The position numbers and the translations under genes were made by a program. This document shows, piece by piece, positions 56,101 through 63,768 of a stretch of DNA of 64,000 bases; within the stretch, counting starts at the first letter, position 1, and each line of letters opens with the position of its first letter. The notes below the pieces were generated by a model, which was given only the letters and a program-made list of their open reading frames with translations, was not told the origin of the DNA and searched no databases. The stretch comes from Fagopyrum homotropicum. Taxonomy: Eukaryota; Streptophyta; Magnoliopsida; Caryophyllales; Polygonaceae. The stretch covers positions 51,991,001-52,055,000 of the forward strand of contig BSWB01000002.1 in NCBI GenBank assembly GCA_033239125.1, read 5' to 3'.

Positions 56101-56342
56101 ACCGTACTGTATATCCACTGAAGAACAGTAGCATCAACTTGAAGCCATAAGGAATTGTCGATGTCTGTAGGACGCGGAACTGATTCATCAATGTGATCAA
56201 GCACATTATGTGCTTTAGCAGTAACGCGAAAAAGGGTAACCCAAGATGCATACGGAGTATCATGATCCATAACAAGAGCGATATTGTTCTTCATATTCGA
56301 GATTCCGAGAACAGAGTGGAAGGAAGTCTTTTTGTCGGCCAT
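53106..56342 (-). CDS. Copia J polyprotein, open 1078 codons, RT cut off
   Basis: The ATG at 56342 (MADKKTSFHSVLGISNMKNN) lies about 70 bases after the primer site. Gag core follows with LEHKFSNCKLSAFSSVNSFC and LVLQLISGLPSEYNAVASFI. I see no CCHC zinc knuckle; instead there is a Pro/Gly/Gln-rich linker. Protease: LWYMDTGATSHMTNNSGNL. Pre-integrase: TWHARLGHPGLPVF with CHACQLGKHHK. Integrase: FDIIHSDIWTSP, LFLDDYTHFLWVYP, FQCDMGREFNN (Met for the usual Asn), SPQNGKAERTIRTV. The RT start: WIFRHKYRSDGSLERYKACL, VDCDETFSPVVKPATIRMVL, QLDVQNAFLHGHLNETVYMF, then PPGFRDTSRP. The frame ends in unrelated sequence before the YVDD region, so no active RT. Confidence 0.92.
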   Translation of the reverse strand: MADKKTSFHSVLGISNMKNNIALVMDHDTPYASWVTLFRVTAKAHNVLDHIDESVPRPTDIDNSLWLQVDATVLQWIYSTVSRDILLQILDSDDTALQAWNRVKDIFQDNKNTRAVYLEHKFSNCKLSAFSSVNSFCQHLKSLADQLKGVGSPVPATRLVLQLISGLPSEYNAVASFIQQTDPLPSFIKARSQLLLEETRLAAQTGAEKPSSTALAAATAASSGSAVAPPTQPAADRPSGTRSRNKKGKARSNNAAPAQRYVFRPNYGWTPLQSFPGGPLPAQSWTPSPSGPMPPPPCPYPTTQQGLLGPGPVYNQQAHLTQDYFTATAQPTYLDQSFATMTLNPTDNLWYMDTGATSHMTNNSGNLSSFSHNGPLNSIIVGNGTCIPSTGLGDAILPTSNKPLRLSNILVAPKIVKNLVSVRRFTTDNLASVEFDPFGFCVKDLQTGTVRLRCNSSGELYPVTNPSASSSHALSAESSSTWHARLGHPGLPVFNLLRNSSFFKCVKESSPSLCHACQLGKHHKLAFDRSSNSTFAPFDIIHSDIWTSPISSREGFKYYLLFLDDYTHFLWVYPIKFKSQVFDLFRQFHKLVQTQFRTNIKSFQCDMGREFNNTNFHNFFATHGISFRFSCPHTSPQNGKAERTIRTVNNMMRSILFHASLPVYFWPHALETSCYLLNILPSTAIHNRSPTQVLYRTTPSLHHLRIFGCLCYPNQSATISHKLQPRTTKCVFLGYPTHHRGYKCLELGSNKIILSRHVTFDESTFPFSTRKDTSPDSYDFFTDDGPSPYNGALLRNLEEQSNSAPEISPPQSPLTSPVSGPLLHASGPAAISSPNAPGPLPLASAENQSSARLFPSPASPPVAPSPLTIPGPPAPIPHSLNPNSSSAGSPISTIPAPIVVVPTRPQTRSQSGIVKPKPIFDLSVSTTPSSRLISPIPKSHNLALQDPYWNHAMLDEYRALMRNKTWVLVPRPNDANIVRCMWIFRHKYRSDGSLERYKACLVANGCSQQIGVDCDETFSPVVKPATIRMVLSIAVSRSWSIHQLDVQNAFLHGHLNETVYMFQPPGFRDTSRPNHSQY

Positions 56343-56410
56343 TAGAACGAGATTGGCGAAAAAAAAAAGATCAAGGGGAAGAAGCAGCGGAATAGGGTTA
56401 GAGGATAGGA

Positions 56411-56423
56411 GGCTCTGATACCA
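56411..56423 (-). other. Primer-binding site of copia J
   Basis: GGCTCTGATACCA on the plus strand, complement of the initiator tRNA-Met primer site, touching the LTR at 56424. Confidence 0.9.
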
Positions 56424-56589
56424 TGTGAGAATGTGAATTTTTTTTTTTGGTAATGATGTGAGAATGTGAATAATATTCCCCTTGGGGTTTCCATCATCAG
56501 ATGGGTAATATTAATAGGGTAAACGTATTTACAATAATTACAAAGGCAGACCTCTATTTTACAATATTTACAATAATCTATCACTGACA
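56424..56589 (-). repeat. 5' LTR of copia J
   Basis: About 166 bp; on the minus strand it runs TGTCAGTGATAG...CATTCTCACA. The inner end contains a duplicated TGTGAGAATGTGAA (56424-56437 and 56456-56469) separated by a T-rich run. The outer end is set by the TG...CA rule only, because no target repeat can be checked on the truncated side. Confidence 0.75.
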
Positions 56590-56706
56590 AACACCGATTA
56601 GAAACAAAACATAAACTATCTTATGCTACATTTTACACTTACACTACATAATTGCATTATAATGCATGACATCCAACATACCTAAGTATTGAATTTTTAT
56701 TTCTAG

Positions 56707-57326
56707 AGTGGCATGACTCAAGTCCGGTTTCAGGCATGTGTGGGGAAGTACCTCGCTGCTGCTTCTGATAACTTAATCTCTCTCTTTGTTGTGGAGACCT
56801 ATACCCGGGTTCAAGTATTACATGTCTCCAGCTAGTTTCTTACTATGAAAAACTGTAAGATTTATAACTTAAATCACTTTCTGATTCTCTTTGGATTGTA
56901 ATTATAGGGCCATAACCAAAAGGTTCAGTCAATGTGCTGGGATGTTGGGGGAGAATACCTAGCTTCTGTAAGTGAGGATTCCGTGAGGGTATGGTCGGTC
57001 AATAACAACAAATGGCAATCCCTTTACGAGTTGAACTGTAAAGGCAATAAATTCCAATCGTGCGTCTTCCACCAACTCTATCCTCAAGTCCTGGTCATTG
57101 GTTGTTACCTCGCAAGTTCATCCTCATCTCTCTCTATACCTATATTTTCACAGGCTTGTCTTTACCGTTATCTGTTTTATTTTGGTAGAGCCATGAGCTG
57201 TGGGACATGGCGGAGACCAGAACAATGACGATGCCAGCACACGAAGGGCTGGTGGCTGCGTTGGCTGCATCACCGATTACTGGCATGGTTGCTTCAGCAA
57301 GCCGAGACAAGTATGTCAAGCTCTGA
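56707..57326 (+). pseudogene. LEUNIG-like exons: last WD repeats and C-terminus
   Basis: Exon 56707-56823: GMTQVRFQACVGKYLAAASD then NLISLFVVETYTRVQVLH, preceded by TTTCTAG. Exon 56908-57110: GHNQKVQSMCWDVGGEYLAS, VSEDSVRVWSV, LNCKGNKFQSCVFHQLYPQV then LVIGCY; the donor expected here reads CTCGCAAG. Last exon 57189-57326: HELWDMAETRTMTMPAHEGL then VAALAASPITGMVASASRDK and YVKL-stop. The match to LEUNIG C-termini is end to end. Confidence 0.85.
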
Positions 57327-57344
57327 AAGTAGTAGAGTATAACT

Positions 57345-58175
57345 TCAGCTTATCTAAGATCTATAACATGTGATTGTTTGGTCTCTTGTTTAATTTGTAA
57401 TGCATTTTGTAATTTTTCTTAAATTCAATTTTTACTTTGTTATTTTGACCCTAATTGATTTCCTTAAACAATTTATACTAAAACATTTTATAAGAATTAA
57501 ATTTAAAAAGGTTAAAGATTTGACATCCGAATATTACTCTCTCCTTTGAAATTTGTTTATGTAATATCTAAGCTTATATGAAAATTAATTATGTATTTTT
57601 AAATTCGAAAGTTTTAACAAAATCCTTTTTTGCCAATTAAATTTGGAAAGTTTTTATCACAATCAATTATGTTACCTTCTTTGTCACGTAATCTTTGTAC
57701 TAAATAATTTATTATTAAAATTTTTAATTACGTAATTTATTTAAAAAAATTATAACTAAAATTATTTTGAAAATTAAATGGGATCAAATTGTCTCAAATA
57801 AGTTATAGTTTAAGTTAAATCTGCTCCTAATTATTGATTTAATTTTCACAAAATCAATTATGTTACCTACTTTGTCACGTAATTTCTTACTAAATAATTT
57901 ATCATCAAAATTTTTAATTACGTAATTTATTTAAAAAATTATAACTAAAATTATTTTGAAAAATAAATGGGATCAAATATAGTTTTAGTTAAATCTGCTC
58001 CTAATTATTGATTTAATTTTCACAAAATAGATATAAAGTTTATCCAATCATTAATAATTAATTTAAATTCTAAACTCCCCCTTAATCTTTCATACTAATC
58101 ACATTTGATTGTACGTGAATCTCCTATCAATATCTTTGGAAAAAATAAATGGATCAAAATATAGTTTTAGTTAAA
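57345..58175. other. AT-rich region with internal repeats
   Basis: Very AT-rich, no coding signal. A module containing AATCTGCTCCTAATTATTGA and TTAATTTTCACAAAAT occurs near 57820-57860 and 57990-58030, and a third copy spans the Helitron insertion site (58165-58175 joined to 63311-63345). TTTTTAATTACGTAATTTAT is also repeated (about 57718 and 57911). Confidence 0.7.
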
Positions 58176-58204
58176 CTAGTTTAGGACCCGTGCCTTGCAC
58201 GGGT
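58176..58204 (-). other. Helitron 3' terminus with hairpin (K)
   Basis: Plus strand CTAGTTTAGG then ACCCGTGCCTTGCACGGGT: an 8 bp stem with a short loop, six bases from CTAG. This is the usual Helitron termination signal. Confidence 0.92.
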
Positions 58205-58435
58205 ATTAAAAAAATATATACATATATGGATATTGGTCTGTACGAGAGTATTTTATTTGTTAAAAATACATGGATAATCATTTTTATGTCAATTAAAGCA
58301 ACAAATAACAATATAATTATTAACCCAATTCGTCATATGAATATGACTACATCTGGGGTCATACAAGTGTTATAGTTTTTACAAGTCAAACCAAAAATTA
58401 AAAATGAACAAAAAATGAAAATATTTGAAACAAGT

Positions 58436-58440
<5 letters not shown>
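58205..58440. other. Subterminal AT-rich stretch of Helitron K
   Basis: A 61-codon frame at 58190-58375 overlaps the Helitron terminus and is AT-rich chance coding. No gene seen. Confidence 0.5.

Positions 58441-58490
<50 letters not shown>
58439..58490. repeat. (AAT)n microsatellite
   Basis: About 16-17 uninterrupted ATA/AAT units. Confidence 0.95.
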
Positions 58491-58683
58491 GTATTCTACA
58501 ACATATCAGACAGATATAGGTTGTGAGCATTCTTGAATCACCTGCTCAAAAAAAAAAACTATAATCAACCTCAAATATTTTATGTTTTTTTAACTTTTAC
58601 TATACATATATAACTATATTCAATATATAAATAATTTGAAATTTTTCGATTTAATACGTAAAAATAGTTATAAAATAAGTACC

Positions 58684-58905
58684 TCAATCAATGTTACTGA
58701 TGACTTCGTTATAGACCACGTTATTTGTAGTATGTTCCAATTTGCCTGTATGATCACATATCATAATCATCAAACCGCCCATACTTGTAACCCTTGAAAC
58801 AAGTACATAAAGTTGTCCATGACTGAACACCGGTCTAGGCAAATATAATCAACATGTGCAAGCGGTTGCCCTTAACTTTTGTTTATAAGGAAAAGGAGAG
58901 CGAGT
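58684..58905 (-). pseudogene. Rep/helicase C-terminus of Helitron K, decayed
   Basis: On the minus strand the frame reads LPRPVFSHGQLYVLVSRVTS, MGGLMIMICDHTGKLEHTTN, NVVYNEVISNID and a stop at 58684. This is the ending of plant Helitron Pif1-type helicases, including the helicase motif VI region (HGQLYV..SRVT). Just upstream, in a neighbouring frame, INKS-stop-GQPLAHV (58886-58850) is the motif V region INKSQGQ with a CAA to TAA change. Earlier helicase sequence is too decayed for me to follow beyond about 59220. No Rep domain is seen. Confidence 0.87.
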
Positions 58906-61070
58906 ATATTGGTCATGTCTATTGGAAATACTGAAATTGGTAATCAAGTAAGCTGATCCAATACCCAGAAATAGTTCACAAAATTTAAATGTTAATATAC
59001 TTATAACCATTTAAAAGGATTTAGTTAGTATATTTACAACATACTAAAACTATTTAAAAAGATTTAGTTAGTATATTTACAATATATCTTATTATCAACA
59101 AGGAGTATATGTCATTGGGTTTCCCTCTAGGAAAATTGGTCCACAAGTTACTAACAACAATTTCGATCTCCCATTTAACACGATAGTTAATAGTTAGATC
59201 ATCTAGAAAATGATAGTCGGTCATTATTTATTTCAGATACTGCAGAAGTCAAAAAAACAAACTTAGTAGATTAGTACGTTATTCTATAATTAGAATAGAA
59301 ACATATACAAATCACCATAACTTTATAAATTTTGGTGAAGACAAATGAAACGTGATCGATAAAACCAAAACAAAATATATATATATGTAGTAAATAAAAA
59401 AACAATCAATGTAAAATAAAATCTAATTTATAATAAAAATATAAAAAATTTCGAAATGAATATATGTTAAAAAATAGAAAATTTAATAAAAACTTAAAAA
59501 AACAGAAGGTTTAAATGTTTAAATAAAAATAGTGATTTTTGATAAATATATTTATTTAAAAATAGTCCATGAAACATAAAGTTTCCTGGTTCTAATGAAA
59601 TAAGTTTTGAAAGTAATTTTCTGTTATAAAAAAATATCTTTATTTTGATTTTTAATAAAAAAATTTAAAACCGCTTGATGTAAATATTTCTTAAAAAACA
59701 CATTATTTAATAAAATATTAAAAAACAAAAGGTTTCAAAGTTTAAATAAAAAGTCATTTTTTAATAAATATTTAGTAAAAAACACTTCATGAACATAAGG
59801 TTTAACTAAAAAGTGATTTTCGACATAAATATTTATGAAAAAATAGATTTTGCAGATTATTTTTCTGTTATAAAAAACAGTAATTTACATCAAACGGAAA
59901 AAAATATATTTTCATAAAAAAAATAATATAAGGTTTCTAGGTTCTAATCAAATAGATTTTGAAAGTATTTTTCTGTTAAAAAAGACAATATCTTACAGGC
60001 TAATGAATTAAAATAAAACAATCAAATGTAAAACAACAGTATAGTGATTTTCTAAATAAATATTTATTAAAAAAACTGTAAAACAAAATATGATTTTTAA
60101 TAGAAATATTAAAAATTTTGAAATAAATATTTCAAAAAAACAAAGTATTTAATAATATATTAAGGAAAAAATTTTTAAGGTTTAAAAAAAATAGTTATTT
60201 TTGCAATAATTATTTATTAAAAAGCAATACATGATATAGAAGGTTTATAGGTTCTAACAAATAGATTTTGAAAGTATTTTTATGTTTTAAAATTTTCTGT
60301 TACAAAAATCAGTATCTTTATTTTGATTTTTAATAAAAATATTTAAAATTTTGAAATATATGTATTTATAAAAAAATAGATTTTTTAATTAAAATATTAA
60401 AAAAACATAAGGTTTCAAGGTTTAAATAAAAACAGAAAATCTGATTTTTAAATTTGAAAATATTTTGAAACATTCTGTATGATGCAAAAAAGTAAAAAAA
60501 AAAAAAAAGACAAAAAATGAAAAAAAAAATCTATATTTTAAGCAAAAATGTAAACTTTAAATCAGATAGAAATCAATTAGTAAGTTTATGAAAATATTAA
60601 AAATGTCGAAATATATATATTTTATAGAAAAACAGATTATTTAATAAAAATATTAAAAAATAGAAGGTTTTAGGATTTAAATAAAAACAGAAAATCTGAT
60701 TTTTAAATCAGGAAAAATATTTTAAAACATTCGGTATGATGTAACAAATTAAAAAAATTACAATAACTGAACAAAAAATTGAGCTTACAAGGAGTTCCGG
60801 TGTAGTGTGGATCAAACTGTATAAGTTGGTGCTATTGTGTTCGTTAACCAATACACTTTTAACTGCTAGAAAATTGCATTAGGAAAGATTCAGTTTTCTT
60901 CACTGAAAATTTCTAGACAGTAGACAGAACCCTTTTCCCCCTTTGTTGGTTGAAGTGAGTTTTCTATGGAATTATAATGCTGAAGTATTCATCAATAACT
61001 GGTACTTCAAGTTTTAATCCCATATGCCTATACATCATCTGCGTAACACTCCAATTTTTTTTTAAAAATA
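58906..61070. other. AT-rich interior of Helitron K with degenerate repeats
   Basis: Many diverged copies of an AT-rich unit containing AAAACAGAAAATCTGATTTT, AAAATATT and GGTTT(C/A)AAGGTTTAAAT. The clearest pair is 60395-60490 and 60635-60735. No coding frame. The region 59080-59220 may be remote helicase debris. Confidence 0.6.
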
Positions 61071-61077
61071 TACATAA

Positions 61078-61405
61078 ATGATGCTGTTGGTGCAACCTGA
61101 GTTCTTTTTTCTTATTCCTGGTAGAATGTTGCAGGACATGACTCATGAATTTGGTTTGCTACAAACTGAGTATAAGGAATTGGTATGTTTGGAGAGGCTG
61201 AAACATGTGTTACAAATTAATAACTTGATTCATGGGTACTTGCTAAGGCTGTATGATTTTAGGAGACGGTTCTTACGCAAGAGGCATTGAATATATCATC
61301 CAGAATAAAACATGTTGGGAGGAAACGCGAGGTCAGGTTAGGGATTCGGCGAGTAGAGGAGTTGATGGGTGCAGTGACTAAGAATCTGCAAAATCAATCA
61401 AACTG
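61078..61405 (+). pseudogene. Possible captured gene fragment in Helitron K
   Basis: Two frames look coding-like. MLQDMTHEFGLLQTEYKELV at about 61125-61185, continuing LERLKHVLQINNLIHGYLLR, is followed by TGATTTTAG and then ETVLTQEALNISSRIKHVGR, KREVRLGIRRVEELMGAV up to a stop near 61403. The second part starts just after an AG that could be a splice acceptor. I do not recognise the protein. Its charge pattern and uninterrupted frames are the only support. Confidence 0.35.
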
Positions 61406-61800
61406 AGAATCTGCAAAATCTAATTTCAAAACATTATGTTTGATGAAAACATTCGGATCTGCAAAATCTGATTCTCAATGAAACTGAGAATCTGCAAAAT
61501 CTGATTTCAAAACATTCTGTTTGATGAAAACATTCAAATTAAACCTACTTTTGATAACCTACTGTTTTTAAATCAAAATAGTATTCAGATTAAACCTACT
61601 TTTGATAACCTATTGTTTTGAAATTTTAGAAAATTGGAGAATTTGCAAAATAAAAAAAAAGCATTAAACTCCTTTTGATAACCTACTGTTTGTTGCAGAA
61701 AATTAAGAAAAAAACTCAATGAAAATGAGAATCTGCAAAATCTGATTTCAAAACATTTTGTTTGATGAAAACATTCGGATATGCAAAACTGAGAATCTGA
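61400..61800. repeat. Tandem repeats of GAGAATCTGCAAAATCTGAT type
   Basis: A unit GAGAATCTGCAAAATCTGAT followed by TTCAAAACATT(C/T)TGTTTGATGA and AAACATTC recurs near 61408, 61487 and 61725 with shorter partial copies. A second motif CCTACTTTTGATAACCTA(T/C)TGTTT recurs at about 61548, 61597 and 61670. Confidence 0.8.
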
Positions 61801-63270
61801 AAGACAATGGAAATTAGTAAGTTCAGAAAATCAGCTAAATCAGTAGCAAAAAATGAAAAGCAAAAGCATTAAACTCATTTGGCTCAGGGGTATAAGTTGG
61901 CTAGTCATAGACTGTACCTCGCTCACTATGGACCGAGTCAGCGTTGCAGATGCTGCACATGCTGTACATGTAGACACAATTGAGGTAGTCGAAGGCATGC
62001 TCAATAAAGGATAGATTTGGCTCTGGGGAAGGTAAAATGTAGTTGGATTGGATTTGATAGTTGTGTTTGATGTTTGATGATCTTCTTAGATTCTTATATG
62101 ACCGAGGAAATAAAAGAAGCTTGCAAGGCAAGGAGTTTGCCAAGGAAGTTGAGTATGAGGCAAGCTTATCTTAAACAATGACAAAGTCAAATGTTCAGAA
62201 AATTCTATTCTAAGGCAATATTAAGATGTGAAGAACATAATTAGAAATATGATTAAAGTGAAGTAAGCAGTTAGTGAGTTTAAAAACAGAAGAATTTTAA
62301 TGTGGTAAGTTTTTTAATTGTCTATGAAGTGAAACCAGAGTTGGAATACCAGATTTCCTGCAGGACACAACAACCGTAGAGAGCACAACAACAAAGAACA
62401 AGCTGCCCATAAAATTTTAAGGTAAGAGACCAAAACTCCTCCAAGATTATCATTCTGTAGTGTTCTAATGATGCCCAAATTAGACAAAAATGCAGGAAAC
62501 ATGTAGCAGAAAGTGTTAAAGCAGAAACACATAATTAAGAGCATTAAAAACGGGTCAAGTTTCAGAATCGAACTATTTCTTCAGGTACAGGTGAATGGAA
62601 TACGTATTTCAAATTTCATAACACAAATTTTTAATCAGATTAAGTCAAATAATCAACAATAGGTTCAATTATTGCAGCATGAAGTAGAAATCTGGACATA
62701 CAAGAAGGAAAGTGATGGTACGTTTGGAATCTAAATAACAAAATAAGAGAAAGAAGAAACCTGGACATACAAGCTTAGATGGAAAGTTCTGGCTGAACTC
62801 TTCACAAATCGAGTTGTGGCTTCACTTCAATTACCCTGATAAGGATGAACAACATACGAATTAGAGGGAGAAAATTAAGACACGTAAAATTAAGATTATG
62901 AACAAAGAAGCTTTCAAACCTAAGGGATGTAAAAATAGGAAATCTTATCATGAGATTTAATTGTAATTTTATAAATTTAAAGATTTTTTAAAAACAATCA
63001 AAACTTCTTTTGGTGCCTTGCTCCGTCTGGAACTTCCTTGAAGAACAGGATGATCAGTAACAAAATCAAGAGCTTTACGTAAAATAAAGATTATAAACAA
63101 GTTTAATAAATTAGTAATTAAAAAAATAAAGATTTTGTAGCTTTAATGAATTAGTAATTCAAATAAATAAAGATTTTGTAGCTTTAATGAATTAGTAATT
63201 CAAAAAAATGAAGATTTTGTAGTTTTATTGTGATAGCTCGATTTTAATTCTCTTGATTTTAGGAGCGCCA
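61801..63270. other. Remaining interior of Helitron K, no gene recognised
   Basis: Weak minus-strand frames (61901-62143, 62314-62544) show no domain I recognise; the second is hydrophobic. Near 63110-63220 a unit AAATAAAGATTTTGTAGCTTTAATGAATTAGTAATT is repeated about three times (described here by its first and last blocks AAAGATTTTGTAG and GAATTAGTAATTC). Confidence 0.5.
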
Positions 63271-63310
63271 CGTCAGCAGGTCATAACTCTACTTTAGTAG
63301 TATATATTGA
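63271..63310 (-). other. Helitron 5' terminus (K)
   Basis: On the minus strand: TCAATATATACTACTAAAGT, then AGAGTTATGACC, then GCTGACGTGGCGCTCC. It is preceded by A. The same blocks occur in the outer Helitron's left end at 42137. Confidence 0.88.
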
Positions 63311-63740
63311 TCTACTACTAATTATTGATTTAATTTTCACAAAATCGATATAATGTTTATCCAATCATTAATAATTTTTTCTTCACAAAATTTTGTTAGT
63401 GATAAATTAAAAAACTTTTAAATCATTTTTTCATAAAAAATATTCGTTTTTATCTTTAATATTTTTATTCATCAAGAATCTTTTTTCAACAAAATTTTGA
63501 TTAGATTTGATTTTTTAAAATGATGATTTAAAAAAATTTTGATCTTTCAATACCAAAAGATCTAAAGATAAAATGTTAAGTTAAAAATTATATTCTCTTT
63601 TTTTTTCTTTACAAAATTTTTGATAGTAATAAATTAGAAGAAATATTTAATTTGATTTTTTTTTTCATAAATATATCATTAGTTCTCACGTACACAATTT
63701 TATGACATTTTATTCAAAAAACATGAAATATATAAATATA
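63311..63740. other. AT-rich tail of the outer element
   Basis: Begins with the right half of the AT-rich module interrupted by Helitron K (CTAATTATTGATTTAATTTTCACAAAATCG). No gene seen. Confidence 0.6.
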
Positions 63741-63768
63741 CCTGCACAAGGTGTGGGATATAAACTAG
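63741..63768 (+). other. Helitron-like 3' terminus (outer element)
   Basis: CCTGCACAAGGTGTGGG folds into a 7 bp stem (two G-T pairs) with a 3-base loop, followed by ATATAAA and CTAG, then T. The fold and spacing match the 3' end of Helitron K, with decay. Confidence 0.65.

Larger units (their letters stand above)
53110..56589 (-). mobile_element. Copia element J, 3'-truncated, minus strand
   Basis: Ty1/copia element with a 5' LTR (56424-56589), primer site (complement of TGGTATCAGAGCC at 56411-56423) and one 1078-codon frame. The element ends near 53110 within the RT domain; the rest of RT, RNase H, polypurine tract and 3' LTR are absent. It lies in an intron-like gap of the LEUNIG-like fragment in opposite orientation. 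The mechanism of the 3' loss is unknown (deletion after insertion is simplest). Confidence 0.9.
47415..57326 (+). pseudogene. LEUNIG-like WD40 co-repressor gene, 3' part, broken
   Basis: Fragments of the C-terminal half of a LEUNIG/LEUNIG_HOMOLOG-type protein, a nuclear Groucho-like transcriptional co-repressor with WD40 repeats. Recognisable exons in order: 47415-47560, 47660-47768, 52655-52965, 56707-56823, 56908-57110 and 57189-57326. The gap 47778-52563 holds an LTR element plus a LINE; the gap 53110-56589 holds a copia element. Coding damage: two bases missing near 47720, one base missing near 52727, part of the middle WD repeats absent, a lost splice donor near 57106, and a TGA that removes the last two residues (VKL-stop instead of VKLW plus one). 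N-terminal LUFS and Gln-rich regions are not in the window. Confidence 0.8.
58176..63310 (-). mobile_element. Helitron K, minus strand, with decayed Rep/helicase end
   Basis: 5135 bp. On the minus strand it starts TCAATATATACTACTAAAGT (63310 leftwards) and ends with the hairpin ACCCGTGCAAGGCACGGGT (58186-58204 complement) followed by CCTAAACTAG at 58176. The base before the 5' TC is A and the base after CTAG is T, the Helitron target rule. The flanks join to restore an AT-rich module repeated elsewhere nearby. The helicase C-terminus lies 0.5 kb from the 3' end. Helitrons move by rolling-circle replication. Confidence 0.9.
42137..63768 (+). mobile_element. Putative large gene-carrying Helitron (outer), interrupted by later insertions
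   Basis: The left end (from 42137, TATATACTCTACTAAAACAG with GATGTGGCGCC and GAGCTCTCACAATTAA downstream) matches in order the 5' end of the better-defined Helitron at 58176-63310. The right end has a 7 bp stem hairpin (63741-63757) seven bases before CTAG (63765-63768). The flanking bases A (42136) and T (63769) fit Helitron insertion between A and T. The first two bases are TG instead of TC. Inside are two unlike gene fragments in opposite orientation plus four later insertions. Pairing these two ends is inference. Confidence 0.45.

Noticed and set aside
58190..58375. 61-codon frame
   Set aside because: Overlaps the Helitron 3' hairpin and is AT-rich chance coding.
61400..61800. Possible CRISPR-like or satellite array
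   Set aside because: Few, diverged, irregularly spaced AT-rich repeats in a plant Helitron. No constant repeat-spacer structure.
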